Positions 30,957 through 40,198 of a stretch of 64,000 bases of DNA are shown piece after piece. The DNA is from Flavobacterium commune. Its GTDB lineage: Bacteria; Bacteroidota; Bacteroidia; Flavobacteriales; Flavobacteriaceae. The stretch is from positions 1,550,001 to 1,614,000 of the forward strand of contig NZ_CP017774.1 in the NCBI RefSeq assembly GCF_001857965.1. Reading direction: 5' to 3'. Both the position numbers and the translations under genes were made by a program. Below the pieces are notes generated by a model. That model worked only from the letters and a program-made list of their open reading frames with translations, made no database searches and was not told the DNA's origin. How positions within the stretch are numbered: position 1 is the stretch's first letter; every line of letters begins with the position of its first letter.

Positions 30957-32729
30957 GTGAAAAAACAATTCCAATTCAAAAAAATCCTTCAGGACTATGT
31001 CCAAATTTTACAAATCATTTACAAAGCTTCTCCGGGAAATGCGGTGAGTTATTTTATTTTGGTATTGTTACAGTCCGTTGTTCCGGTTTTGTCGCTTTAT
31101 ATTACTAAAGAAATTATTGATATTATAACAACTCCCAAAGGACATGATTTTAATGAAATTATTAAGTTGGTCATAGGATTTTGTGTTTTACAACTTATTT
31201 CTTCGGTTTGCAGTCAAATGGCAACTTATGTTAATTCGCTTTACCAACAAAAAGTAGGCGACTATTTGTCTAAACGAGTGCTTGACAAAGCTATTTCGGT
31301 TGATTTTTCGTATTATGAAAACCCTGTTTATCATGATACTTTGCATTTGGCACAACAACAAGCGGTTTTTAAAGCTGCCCAATTGTTGAATGGATTCAGT
31401 AATTTGTTGATGCAGTTTTCGAGCGTTATTATGATTGCGAGTATGTTAGCTTATTATTATTGGCAATATGCTGTAATTATTGTGGTGCTGTCTCTGCCTT
31501 TGTTTGCCGTAAAATGGTTTTTTTCTCGAAAAAGCTTTACTGAAGAAAAAAGACTGGCAGCAGCCGAAAGGGAATCCAATTATTTACAGCAGGTTTTAAC
31601 GGGATTGAGTTATGCAAAGGAAGTACGTCTTTTTGGTTTTGGACAAAAATTCATTAGCCGTTATAGTGCTTTAAGAGAATATTTGTTCACGCAACGAAAA
31701 TCCATTCAAAACAAGCAAAATTTTTATAGCGTTATTATTGAAGCTGGTGAAATTATTCTAGTGGGTTTTATCTTTTTATCGTTGGCTCAGAATACTTGGG
31801 AGCAAATTATTACACCAGGACTTTTTGTAATTTACCTTCAGGGTTTCCAGAAATTACAATCAGGGACAAAAAGCTTTTTAACTGCTTTGGTACAATTATT
31901 TCAACATCGGATGTTTATTAATCATCTTTTCCAATTTCTTGATATTCCTGAAAGAAATTTAAAAGAAAATACAGTTCCTTTTCCGGTAAAACCTTCAAAA
32001 TTAGAAGTTAAGAATCTCCATTTTACTTATCCGGATACCAAAAGAGAGATTCTAAAAGACATTTCTTTGTCTTGTGAAAAAGGACAAATTATTGCTATTG
32101 TTGGGGCTAATGGTTCAGGAAAATCGACTCTGGTAAAGCTTTTAGGTAAATTATACGATTATAAAAACGGAACCATTACCATTGATGGCATTTCGTTGAA
32201 AAATATTAATAAAGAAGAATTTAGAACTAATAGTGTTTTCCTTTTTCAGGATTTCGAAAAATATTTTTTAAGTGTAGCTGAAAGCATTAGTTTAGGAGCC
32301 GAAGGGGAAGTGAATTTAGAACGACTAAATGAAGCTGTAAAAAACAGTGGAGCAAAGGTTTTTATTGATAAAATGAAACACGGATTGGATACTAAATTAG
32401 GACGTACTTTCTGGATGGGGGAACAGCTTAGTGGTGGAGAATGGCAAAAATTAGCTTTAGCCAGATTGTTTTATCGCGATGCTGATTTGGTTGTAATGGA
32501 TGAACCTACAAGTGCTTTGGATGCTTTTTCAGAAAGTGAATTGTACAATTCACTTAGAGATTGGGGTAAAGAAAAGATGATTATCTTGGTTTCTCATCGT
32601 TTATTTCAATTGAAAAAGGCTGATGTCATTTATGTCATGAAGAATGGGTGTATCGTGGAGAAAGGTGATTTTGAAACATTAATAGCCCAAAAAAGTTATT
32701 TTTGTGAAATGTTTGATGATCAATTGTAG
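30957..32729 (+). CDS. ABC exporter of the lasso cluster (protein D, fused membrane and ATPase domains)
   Basis: The 590-residue half-transporter has six membrane helices (residues about 25-305) and a C-terminal ATPase. Walker A is GANGSGKST (383-391), the signature LSGGEWQ (491-497) and Walker B LVVMDEP (511-517), followed by the H-loop SHRLFQ. It lacks an N-terminal C39 peptidase, which fits a system where B2 removes the leader. D-type exporters move the mature lasso peptide out and give self-immunity. The start codon could be GTG at 30957, 6 bp after cysC. It is the right edge of the cluster. Confidence 0.87.
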   Translation: MKKQFQFKKILQDYVQILQIIYKASPGNAVSYFILVLLQSVVPVLSLYITKEIIDIITTPKGHDFNEIIKLVIGFCVLQLISSVCSQMATYVNSLYQQKVGDYLSKRVLDKAISVDFSYYENPVYHDTLHLAQQQAVFKAAQLLNGFSNLLMQFSSVIMIASMLAYYYWQYAVIIVVLSLPLFAVKWFFSRKSFTEEKRLAAAERESNYLQQVLTGLSYAKEVRLFGFGQKFISRYSALREYLFTQRKSIQNKQNFYSVIIEAGEIILVGFIFLSLAQNTWEQIITPGLFVIYLQGFQKLQSGTKSFLTALVQLFQHRMFINHLFQFLDIPERNLKENTVPFPVKPSKLEVKNLHFTYPDTKREILKDISLSCEKGQIIAIVGANGSGKSTLVKLLGKLYDYKNGTITIDGISLKNINKEEFRTNSVFLFQDFEKYFLSVAESISLGAEGEVNLERLNEAVKNSGAKVFIDKMKHGLDTKLGRTFWMGEQLSGGEWQKLALARLFYRDADLVVMDEPTSALDAFSESELYNSLRDWGKEKMIILVSHRLFQLKKADVIYVMKNGCIVEKGDFETLIAQKSYFCEMFDDQL

Positions 32730-32759
32730 TTTGAAATAGTTTTTTGAATTATAATTTTG
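32730..32759 (+). promoter_or_regulatory. Bacteroidota promoter of the helicase gene (TTTG-N18-TAATTTTG)
   Basis: TTTG (32730-32733) and TAATTTTG (32752-32759) are 18 bp apart, matching both consensus boxes. The -7 box is 19 bp before the ATG. Confidence 0.7.
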
Positions 32760-32778
32760 CTCCAAATCTTTTCATTAC

Positions 32779-35049
32779 ATGCAAACCGTATCAGAAGCCG
32801 CTAAATATACCTTACAGTTTATCAATCAAACCCAGCGTTCGGTGTTTTTGACTGGAAAAGCGGGGACGGGTAAGACAACTTTATTGCGTGAAATAATTCA
32901 AACTACACATAAAAATACGGTGGTAGTGGCGCCAACAGGAATTGCTGCTTTGAATGCTGGAGGTGTTACCATACATTCGATGTTTCAACTGCCTTTTAGC
33001 GGATTTATTCCTTCGCATACAGCCGAATCTCAATTTTCAGAAACGGTGAAGTTTGAAAATAAGGAAAGTTTACGCAGGCATTTTAAGATGAATGGCTTGA
33101 AAAAAGCAGTGATTCGAAATATGGAATTGCTGGTTATTGACGAAGTGAGTATGCTTCGTGCCGATTTACTTGACGCGATGGATTATATGATGCAAACCGT
33201 TCGTAAAAAAGCGATTCCTTTTGGTGGTGTTCAGGTTCTTTTTATTGGCGATTTATTGCAGTTGCCGCCCGTAATTAGAGATGAGGAATGGCGAACGTTA
33301 CGCAATTATTACAAAGGAAAATTCTTTTTCCATTCGCATGTTATTCAGCAAAGTCCGCCTTTGTATATTGAATTATCGAAGATTTTCCGCCAGACAGATA
33401 CCAATTTTATTTCGGTTTTAAATAATTTGAGGAATAACCAAATTACTCCCGAAGATGTTCAGGTTTTAAATCAATATGTTAAACCTGATTTTGATTTAAA
33501 AACCAATAAAGGTTATATCACATTAACGACTCATAATGCTAAAGCGGATGCGATGAATGCACAAGCTTTAGAAGATTTAAAGGGAGAATTAATTACTTAT
33601 ACGTCTGAAATTATTGGAGATTTTCCAGAGAAAATTTATCCTGTAGAGTATAATTTGCAATTGAAAGTAGGAGCCCAAATTATGTTTGTCAAAAACGATT
33701 TGGCTTTCGAAAAAAACTATTTCAATGGCAAAATGGGGATTATCAAGTCGCTTTCAAGTCAGGAAATTCTGGTTCATTTTCCGGAAGAGAATAAAACCAT
33801 AGAAGTGGAACGATACGAATGGCAAAATATTCGTTACAAAGTGGATCCATTGACCAAGGAAGTGGAAGAGGAGGTTTTGGGAACTTTTGTGCATTATCCT
33901 ATCAAATTAGCCTGGGCAATTACGGTGCATAAAAGCCAGGGATTAACCTTTGACAAAGCAGCGATTGATGTTTCACAGGTTTTTATGCCCGGACAGGCTT
34001 ATGTGGCTTTATCGCGTTTACGTTCGTTAGAGGGCTTAGTTTTGCTTTCTCCGTTGCGAATGAATGGTATTTCTAACGACCAGGATGTGATGGAATATGC
34101 CCAAAATAAAGCTTCGGAAGAGGTGTTGAAGAATTCCCTGCATTTTGAAACCAAGAATTTCATCCATAATTATTTGATTAATAGCTTTGATTGGCATGAT
34201 TTGGCTCAGGAATGGCGCAATCATAAATTCAGTTATTCGGATAAAACGGAAAGTTCGGCAAAATCTAAAAATGCACTTTGGGCAGCAAAACAATTAGAAA
34301 ATATCGAATCGCTTTTGGATCCATCCAAAAAATTCATAATACAATTGAATAAAATATTTGCCAATGAAACGGTGGATTTAATTCATGTTTCTGCCCGAAT
34401 TCAGGCAGCCTTTGATTATTTTTTCAAGCCGATGGACGATTTGGTTTTTGAGGTTTTATGGAAAATTGAAGAAATCAAACGACTGAAGAAAGCCAAAGCC
34501 TATTTCGAAGAATTATCTGAATTAGAAGAGTTACAATCCAAAGCCGTTTTGCGTTTGATGAAAACCAAATTGTTGATAGAAACCGTTATTGCAAACGAGG
34601 CTATTTCGAAAGAAAAACTAACTTCAGACGAGATCAAAAAATACCTTTCGAGGAAAAAAGAAGCTATTCAAAATCAATTCAAGGAAGCTAATATTACGTT
34701 GATTGAAGATGAAGAAGATGTAAATCGCTACACTTCTAAGAAAAAAGGACAAAAAGAACCTAAAAAATCAACAGTTGAGGAAACTTTTGATTTGTGGATT
34801 GCTAAAAATTCGATTCAGGATATTGCCGATATTCGAAAATTAACGGTTAATACTATTCAAAGTCATTTGGTTAAATTGATTCAAGCCAAAAGAGTTTCAA
34901 TTAGCGAAGTCTTACCGCAGGATAAAATGGATGAATTAGCCGAAGCTTTTAAATATTACAAAGAAGAATCGCTTACTCCAATGAAAGAACAATTGGGAGA
35001 GAAATACAGTTGGGAAGAATTGCGAATGTTTAAGGCGAGTTTGAATTAA
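32779..35049 (+). CDS. Pif1/RecD2-like helicase with C-terminal HTH
   Basis: The 756-residue SF1B helicase has Walker A FLTGKAGTGKTTLLREI (about residues 24-40). Then come VVVAPTGIAALNAGGVTIHS, Walker B LLVIDEVSMLRADLLDAMD, motif III LFIGDLLQLPPV, and the C-terminal AITVHKSQGLTFDKAAID and AYVALSRLRSLEGL motifs. After about residue 440 it continues with helical regions and ends in a helix-turn-helix (WIAKNSIQDIADIRKLTVNT, about 675-695), an HTH_40 type end known on such Bacteroidota helicases. It probably acts in DNA repair or replication. It stands alone, outside the lasso cluster. Confidence 0.88.
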   Translation: MQTVSEAAKYTLQFINQTQRSVFLTGKAGTGKTTLLREIIQTTHKNTVVVAPTGIAALNAGGVTIHSMFQLPFSGFIPSHTAESQFSETVKFENKESLRRHFKMNGLKKAVIRNMELLVIDEVSMLRADLLDAMDYMMQTVRKKAIPFGGVQVLFIGDLLQLPPVIRDEEWRTLRNYYKGKFFFHSHVIQQSPPLYIELSKIFRQTDTNFISVLNNLRNNQITPEDVQVLNQYVKPDFDLKTNKGYITLTTHNAKADAMNAQALEDLKGELITYTSEIIGDFPEKIYPVEYNLQLKVGAQIMFVKNDLAFEKNYFNGKMGIIKSLSSQEILVHFPEENKTIEVERYEWQNIRYKVDPLTKEVEEEVLGTFVHYPIKLAWAITVHKSQGLTFDKAAIDVSQVFMPGQAYVALSRLRSLEGLVLLSPLRMNGISNDQDVMEYAQNKASEEVLKNSLHFETKNFIHNYLINSFDWHDLAQEWRNHKFSYSDKTESSAKSKNALWAAKQLENIESLLDPSKKFIIQLNKIFANETVDLIHVSARIQAAFDYFFKPMDDLVFEVLWKIEEIKRLKKAKAYFEELSELEELQSKAVLRLMKTKLLIETVIANEAISKEKLTSDEIKKYLSRKKEAIQNQFKEANITLIEDEEDVNRYTSKKKGQKEPKKSTVEETFDLWIAKNSIQDIADIRKLTVNTIQSHLVKLIQAKRVSISEVLPQDKMDELAEAFKYYKEESLTPMKEQLGEKYSWEELRMFKASLN

Positions 35050-35052
35050 AAA

Positions 35053-35078
35053 GTCATTGCGAGGAACGAAGCAATCTC
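35053..35078. repeat. REP-like GTCATTGCGAGG unit, second locus
   Basis: The 26 bases from GTCATTGCGAGG to GCAATCTC are identical, inverted, to 7984-8009. The following bases up to about 35140 are a decayed partner arm (GAGATTTCTTTGAGAATC region). Confidence 0.75.
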
Positions 35079-35159
35079 ACTAAGAGCTATACAACGCTTG
35101 ATTTGCAAATGAGATTTCTTTGAGAATCTTTGCGTAACAGCTAAACCATTTATTTTTTA

Positions 35160-35167
35160 TACTTTTG
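35160..35167 (+). promoter_or_regulatory. -7 element TACTTTTG of trhO
   Basis: TACTTTTG fits TAnnTTTG, 32 bp before the trhO ATG. Confidence 0.5.
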
Positions 35168-35199
35168 CAAAAAATATTCTCACTTAAACCGTTTATAGC

Positions 35200-36558
35200 A
35201 TGCAACTGTACAACACCTTAAGCGCAGAAGAAAGAGCTGAACTCATTGATCAAGCGGGTAAACAACGTCTTACGTTGTCTTTCTATGCGTATGCCAAAAT
35301 TGAAGATCCTAAAAAATTTCGCGACGATTTATTTCTAGCCTGGAATGCACTTGATGCCCTGGGGCGAATTTATGTTGCCCATGAAGGTATTAACGCTCAA
35401 ATGAACGTTCCTGCCGAAAATATTGAAGCTTTTAGAGAAACTTTGGAGGCTTATGATTTCATGAAAGGCATTCGTTTGAATGTAGCCGTAGAACATGATG
35501 ATCACGCGTTTTTAAAATTGACTATAAAAGTGCGTCACAAAATTGTGGCTGACGGACTTAACGATGATACTTTTGATGTAACCAATAAAGGCGTACACTT
35601 AAAAGCCAAAGAATTCAATGAAATTCTGGAAGATCCAAATACTATTGTAGTAGATTTTAGAAATCATTACGAAAGTGAAGTGGGACATTTTAAAGGGGCT
35701 ATCACTCCTGATGTAGAAACTTTTAGAGAAAGTTTACCCATAATCAACGAGCAACTTCAAGATTATAAGGAAGACAAAAATCTGGTAATGTATTGTACCG
35801 GAGGAATTCGTTGTGAAAAAGCAAGTGCTTATTTTAAACACCAAGGTTTTAAAAATGTTTTCCAATTAGAAGGCGGAATCATCAATTATGCAAAGCAAAT
35901 TGAAGAGGAAGGACTGGAAAGTAAATTTATCGGAAAAAACTTCGTTTTCGATAATCGTTTAGGGGAGAGAATTACTGATGATATTGTTTCCCAATGTCAT
36001 CAATGCGGAAAACCTTGCGATAATCACACCAATTGTGCTAACGATGGTTGTCATTTATTGTTTATCCAATGTGATGAATGTAAAGCAGCTATGGAAAATT
36101 GTTGTTCTACTGAATGTCAGGAAACAATCCATTTGCCTTATGACGAACAAATAAAATTAAGAAGAGGAAAACAAGTAGGGAATAAGGTTTTTAGAAAAGG
36201 AAAATCAGAAAGTTTGAAGTTCAAACATTCGGGTGAACTGTCCGATACAGCTTTGGCGACAGCAGCAAAATCGGCGGATATCCGTCAAAAAATAAAAGTA
36301 AAAAAGACCTTAGTGGGTAAAGCCGAGCATTATTATGTAAAAGCGAATATTGGTCTTTTTACCATTGAAAATAATGAATTGAATTTGGGCGATAAAATCC
36401 TAATTTCAGGACCAACAACCGGAAATCAGGAATTGGTTTTAGAAAAAATGTTTGTTAATGGTTATGAGGGAACTCAAGCCAAGGCAGGAGACAAACTAAC
36501 TTTTGCCGTTCCTTTCAGAATTCGTTTATCTGATAAATTATTTAAAATATTAGATTAA
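35200..36558 (+). CDS. trhO: tRNA uridine(34) hydroxylase TrhO (rhodanese-like)
   Basis: The 452-residue protein is the oxygen-dependent enzyme making ho5U34 in tRNA. An N-terminal acylphosphatase-like domain (about 20-130) precedes a rhodanese domain with the Cys loop MYCTGGIRCEKASAYF (about 205-220). A Cys-rich zinc-like segment (CHQCGKPCDNHTNCAND, then CDECKAAMENCCS, about 267-305) follows, and a C-terminal extension of about 130 residues. E. coli TrhO is about 350 residues, so the tail is an addition typical of Bacteroidota members. It is followed by a terminator that is part of a duplicated segment. Confidence 0.9.
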   Translation: MQLYNTLSAEERAELIDQAGKQRLTLSFYAYAKIEDPKKFRDDLFLAWNALDALGRIYVAHEGINAQMNVPAENIEAFRETLEAYDFMKGIRLNVAVEHDDHAFLKLTIKVRHKIVADGLNDDTFDVTNKGVHLKAKEFNEILEDPNTIVVDFRNHYESEVGHFKGAITPDVETFRESLPIINEQLQDYKEDKNLVMYCTGGIRCEKASAYFKHQGFKNVFQLEGGIINYAKQIEEEGLESKFIGKNFVFDNRLGERITDDIVSQCHQCGKPCDNHTNCANDGCHLLFIQCDECKAAMENCCSTECQETIHLPYDEQIKLRRGKQVGNKVFRKGKSESLKFKHSGELSDTALATAAKSADIRQKIKVKKTLVGKAEHYYVKANIGLFTIENNELNLGDKILISGPTTGNQELVLEKMFVNGYEGTQAKAGDKLTFAVPFRIRLSDKLFKILD

Positions 36559-36580
36559 ATACAGTTATAAAATTATAAGC

Positions 36581-36668
36581 AGGCCTATTTCAGTAAAATG
36601 AAATAGGCTTTTTTTATAAAAATTTTAATTTTTTAAACAGTTCTTAATCTTGCAACATAAGATTAATT
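36581..36668. repeat. Direct repeat A, including the trhO terminator
   Basis: The terminator stem GCCTATTTCA/TGAAATAGGC plus T-run is followed by TATAAAAATTTTAAT and a TTCTTAAT...TTGCA...TAAGATTAA segment. The whole 88-bp arrangement recurs at 38737-38827. The two copies flank the lipoprotein and S41 peptidase genes. Confidence 0.7.
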
Positions 36669-36683
36669 TAGAGTAGCGAAAAA

Positions 36684-37064
36684 TTAATCCTTAATTAATT
36701 TGAATTTCACAGCTTGAAAAAACAACTTTGAATCTTTTTCAAAATATATTCCGTTTTCTTTTTTCTCTAATTTTACTTGGTAGTTATGAATTATATTAGT
36801 TTGTGCAATCACATTTACTTGGTAGTTTTTACCAGTTTTGTTTGCTAATGATATATTTTGAACTATACCATTAATCACAATCGATTTTGGAATAATTTCA
36901 GTATTAATAAGCTCAAAACTAACTGTATATCCTTTTTCACTATCTCTGTTATAGCTTTTATAGGTTTGGTTTTTAATATCTAATAATTGCTTGGAACAGG
37001 AGAAAATAAAGAAAGATCCTAAATAAAGTAATAAAATAATGACTTTTGGTGTACTATTTTTCAT
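36684..37064 (-). CDS. Small lipoprotein, unknown function
   Basis: The 126-residue protein has a signal peptide and SPII lipobox (LGSFFIFSCSKQL, Cys at about residue 23), then a beta-rich body (YTVSFELINTEIIPKSIVING, NYQVNVIAQTNIIHNYQVKL). No family is recognised. A minus-strand -7 element TAAATTTG (37086-37093) lies 22 bp upstream of the start. It is divergent from the S41 peptidase gene and, with it, is bounded by the direct repeats. Confidence 0.7.
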   Translation of the reverse strand: MKNSTPKVIILLLYLGSFFIFSCSKQLLDIKNQTYKSYNRDSEKGYTVSFELINTEIIPKSIVINGIVQNISLANKTGKNYQVNVIAQTNIIHNYQVKLEKKENGIYFEKDSKLFFQAVKFKLIKD

Positions 37065-37113
37065 AGTTTTGATGTTTTATTCGCACAAATTTAATTTAAA
37101 CTATTGATTAATA

Positions 37114-38613
37114 ATGAAACTAAAATATCTAATTTTAATATTGCTTGTTGGATTGGCTTTTACTTCTTGCAGTAAGGATTCTGATTCTGATTCTGATGCA
37201 GTCAAAACCGTTGTACCTGATGAGATTAATGACTTTGTTTGGAAAGCGATGAATTCCTGGTATTATTGGCAATCCAATGTTGCCAATTTATCCGATAGCA
37301 AAATTACTTCCAGCAATAACTATGCTAATTTTATTAACGGAAAAACTCCAGATGCTCTTTTTTATTCGCTCCTTTATCAAAGAGGAACTGTGGATAGATT
37401 TTCCTGGATTGAAAACAGTAATGAAGTGGTGAATGTTTCAAAAATTGCCGAAGTCAAAAAAAGTGGCGGTTTTAGTTATGGAGTTTATCCTAAGGATTTG
37501 AATAATGTAAATTTGGTAGCCTTGATAAATTATATTGTACCAGGTTCACCTGCGGATTTAGCGGGATTGAAAAGGGGTGACGTTATTACAAAAATAAATG
37601 GTAATCAACTTACCTCAAGTAATTATGATCAACTAGCCAATACTCAAGTATCACTTACTTTGGCAGCAAGTGTAGGATTTATAAGCACTGGTTTAGTAAC
37701 TACTGACAAAGCAGGTACTGTAAATGTAACTCAAACAGAAATTGATGAAAACCCGGTTGCTTATTACGAAAAGAAAGTATATGGCAGTAAAAACATTGGC
37801 TATTTGGTGTATAATAGTTTCAAATCCGATTATAATGATGAACTTAATGCTGCTTTCGCCAAAATGCAATCGGATGGAATTAACGAATTGGTTTTAGATT
37901 TAAGATATAACGGAGGCGGATCATTAGAAACAGCAGTAGCTTTGGCACAAATGATCAATGGAAGTTTTACTAACAAGCCGTATGCTTATTTAGATTTCAA
38001 TGCTAAACATAATAGCAACGATGGTTTTGAAAACCTTTCCGATAAAGTAAAAATTTTCAATTTGGTTGATAACGAACCCACTTTTCAGAGAGACGAAAGT
38101 ATCAATAGCCTTTCTTTAACAAAAATATATGTCTTAGTAAGTTTTCAAACGGCTTCTGCCAGCGAACTCACTATTCAATGTCTAAAAAAATACATTAGCG
38201 TAATTACAATTGGTGAAGAAACAGTAGGTAAATTTGTAGGATCTAATACACTATATGATTCTCCTACATCAAATTATACCTCATACGCTAATAGAAGTAC
38301 CAAACACCAATGGCAATTGCAACCCATTACGTTTACCTATTACAACAAAGACAAAGACGTAAATCCAACTAAAATTACACCTAATCACGAGATTAATCCT
38401 TATTCTACTTTCTTAAATCTGGTTGAATTTGGAAACGTAAAAGATCCATGTTTAAAAAAGGCTCTCGAACTGATTACTGGGCAAACTTTGCGGACTAATA
38501 CTCAAAACACCAACACCTCATTGTCTTTTAGAAACGACAATCTTGCTTCGTTCAATCCTACGAATGCTGCCAAAGGATTGTATATTGAAGATTTTAAAAG
38601 TTTAAAACAATAA
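37114..38613 (+). CDS. S41 family (C-terminal processing peptidase-like) lipoprotein
   Basis: The 499-residue protein has a signal peptide with lipobox (LAFTSCSKDSDSD). An N-terminal helical cap (WKAMNSWYYWQSNVANL) precedes a PDZ domain (NYIVPGSPADLAGLKRGDVITKINGNQL, residues about 140-165, shown in parts). The S41 core follows with DLRYNGGGSLETAVALAQ and the catalytic Ser in SFQTASASELTI (about residue 348); the Lys is in GEETVGKFVGS (about 371). It is predicted to be a surface or periplasmic serine protease; the substrate is unknown. Confidence 0.88.
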   Translation: MKLKYLILILLVGLAFTSCSKDSDSDSDAVKTVVPDEINDFVWKAMNSWYYWQSNVANLSDSKITSSNNYANFINGKTPDALFYSLLYQRGTVDRFSWIENSNEVVNVSKIAEVKKSGGFSYGVYPKDLNNVNLVALINYIVPGSPADLAGLKRGDVITKINGNQLTSSNYDQLANTQVSLTLAASVGFISTGLVTTDKAGTVNVTQTEIDENPVAYYEKKVYGSKNIGYLVYNSFKSDYNDELNAAFAKMQSDGINELVLDLRYNGGGSLETAVALAQMINGSFTNKPYAYLDFNAKHNSNDGFENLSDKVKIFNLVDNEPTFQRDESINSLSLTKIYVLVSFQTASASELTIQCLKKYISVITIGEETVGKFVGSNTLYDSPTSNYTSYANRSTKHQWQLQPITFTYYNKDKDVNPTKITPNHEINPYSTFLNLVEFGNVKDPCLKKALELITGQTLRTNTQNTNTSLSFRNDNLASFNPTNAAKGLYIEDFKSLKQ

Positions 38614-38736
38614 TAATCAATACGTAAGACAAAATTTTAAAAGTCATAAAGTCAAAAGAAACTTGTATCTGTTTTAATTCTTTCAGAATTCGTTTGTCTT
38701 ATAAATGATATAAAATTTCAATTATAAATTATTTTA

Positions 38737-38827
38737 AAGCCTGTTTCAACTCATTTTGAAACAGGCTTTTTTTATAAAAATTTTAATGTTTTGAGAAATT
38801 CTTAATTTTGCATCTTAAGATTAAAAA
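38737..38827. repeat. Direct repeat B, including the S41 gene terminator
   Basis: This is the second copy of the 88-bp terminator-plus-spacer segment seen at 36581-36668. The stem is GCCTGTTTCA/TGAAACAGGC, followed by the same TTTTTTTATAAAAATTTTAAT block. The remaining bases between the S41 stop and 38896 hold nothing else recognisable. Confidence 0.7.
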
Positions 38828-38896
38828 ATACTATCTTTACGGATTAAACGTTTTAAGAACTTAAGTTGTGCCAGTCACAACACTACATATAAAATT

Positions 38897-40198
38897 ATGG
38901 CATGTGCAAGTTGTTCAACCTCTGATGGTGGCGCACCAAAAGGTTGCAAAAATAATGGGACTTGTGGCACCGATAGCTGCAACAAATTAACGGTCTTTGA
39001 CTGGCTTTCGAATATGAGTTTACCGGGTGGTGAAGCTCCTTTTGATTGTGTTGAAGTTCGTTTTAAGAACGGAAGAAAAGAATTTTATCGCAATACCGAG
39101 AAATTAACTTTAAGCATGGGAGACATTGTGGCAACTGTCGCTTCTCCTGGGCATGATATTGGAATTGTTACTTTGACGGGAGAATTGGTAAGAATCCAAA
39201 TGAAGAAAAAAGGAGTAGATCCTAATAGCAATGAAGTACCAAAAGTGTACCGAAAAGCATCTCAAAAAGACATCGATATTTGGTCGGCGGCTCGCAGTAA
39301 AGAAGAGCCAATGAAAGTTCGCGCCCGCGAATTGGCTATTGCTCAAAAACTGGAAATGAAAATTTCGGATATCGAATTTCAGGGAGATGGTTCTAAGGCA
39401 ACATTTTATTACACGGCTAATGACAGAGTCGATTTCAGACAATTAATTAAAGATTTTGCCAAAGAATTCAATACCAGAATCGAGATGAAGCAAGTTGGTT
39501 TCCGTCAGGAAGCGGCTCGTTTGGGGGGAATAGGTTCTTGTGGCAGAGAACTGTGTTGTTCTACCTGGCTGACTGATTTTAGAAGTGTCAATACTTCGGC
39601 AGCACGTTACCAGCAATTGTCTTTAAATCCGCAAAAATTAGCGGGACAATGTGGTAAATTAAAGTGCTGTTTGAATTATGAATTAGACACTTACATGGAT
39701 GCTTTAAAAGGATTTCCTGATTTTGACACCAAATTGATTACCGAAAAAGGTGATGCTGTTTGTCAAAAACAAGATATTTTTAAAGGATTGATGTGGTTTG
39801 CTTACACGAACAATTTTGCCAATTGGCATGTTTTAAAAATTGATAAGGTTAAGGAAATTGTTGCTGAAAATAAGCTAAAAAATAAAGTTTCGTCCTTAGA
39901 AGATTTTGCAATTGAAGTTGTTCAGGAAGTTGAAAAAGACTTTAATAATGCCATGGGACAAGAAAGTTTAACTCGTTTTGATCAACCAAAAAAGAGCAAA
40001 AGACACAATAAAAAACCCAAAAAGACAGTTGAAAATAATGCCGGAGCACCAAATGCCAAAAAACAGCAAAACAAACCGGCAAATAATAACAACAATAATA
40101 CGGCTGCAGCTCCATCTGCGCCCAAACAACCGTCAGAAAAGAAACCTAAAGGACCTAGAAAACCTATAATTATTAAAAAAAATGAGGCTAAAAAATAG
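38897..40198 (+). CDS. ricT: RicT/PSP1 family regulatory iron-sulfur protein
   Basis: The 433-residue cytoplasmic protein starts with a Cys-rich segment (MACASCSTSDGGAPKGCKNN). The PSP1 C-terminal domain region (about residues 150-215) ends in the conserved cysteine cluster GSCGRELCCSTWL and GQCGKLKCCLNYE (about 213-260). RicT/YaaT with RicA and RicF binds Fe-S clusters and regulates RNA processing in Firmicutes. The last 80 residues are low-complexity, Lys/Asn/Pro-rich. The gldH start codon lies inside its final codons (17-base overlap). Confidence 0.88.
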   Translation: MACASCSTSDGGAPKGCKNNGTCGTDSCNKLTVFDWLSNMSLPGGEAPFDCVEVRFKNGRKEFYRNTEKLTLSMGDIVATVASPGHDIGIVTLTGELVRIQMKKKGVDPNSNEVPKVYRKASQKDIDIWSAARSKEEPMKVRARELAIAQKLEMKISDIEFQGDGSKATFYYTANDRVDFRQLIKDFAKEFNTRIEMKQVGFRQEAARLGGIGSCGRELCCSTWLTDFRSVNTSAARYQQLSLNPQKLAGQCGKLKCCLNYELDTYMDALKGFPDFDTKLITEKGDAVCQKQDIFKGLMWFAYTNNFANWHVLKIDKVKEIVAENKLKNKVSSLEDFAIEVVQEVEKDFNNAMGQESLTRFDQPKKSKRHNKKPKKTVENNAGAPNAKKQQNKPANNNNNNTAAAPSAPKQPSEKKPKGPRKPIIIKKNEAKK

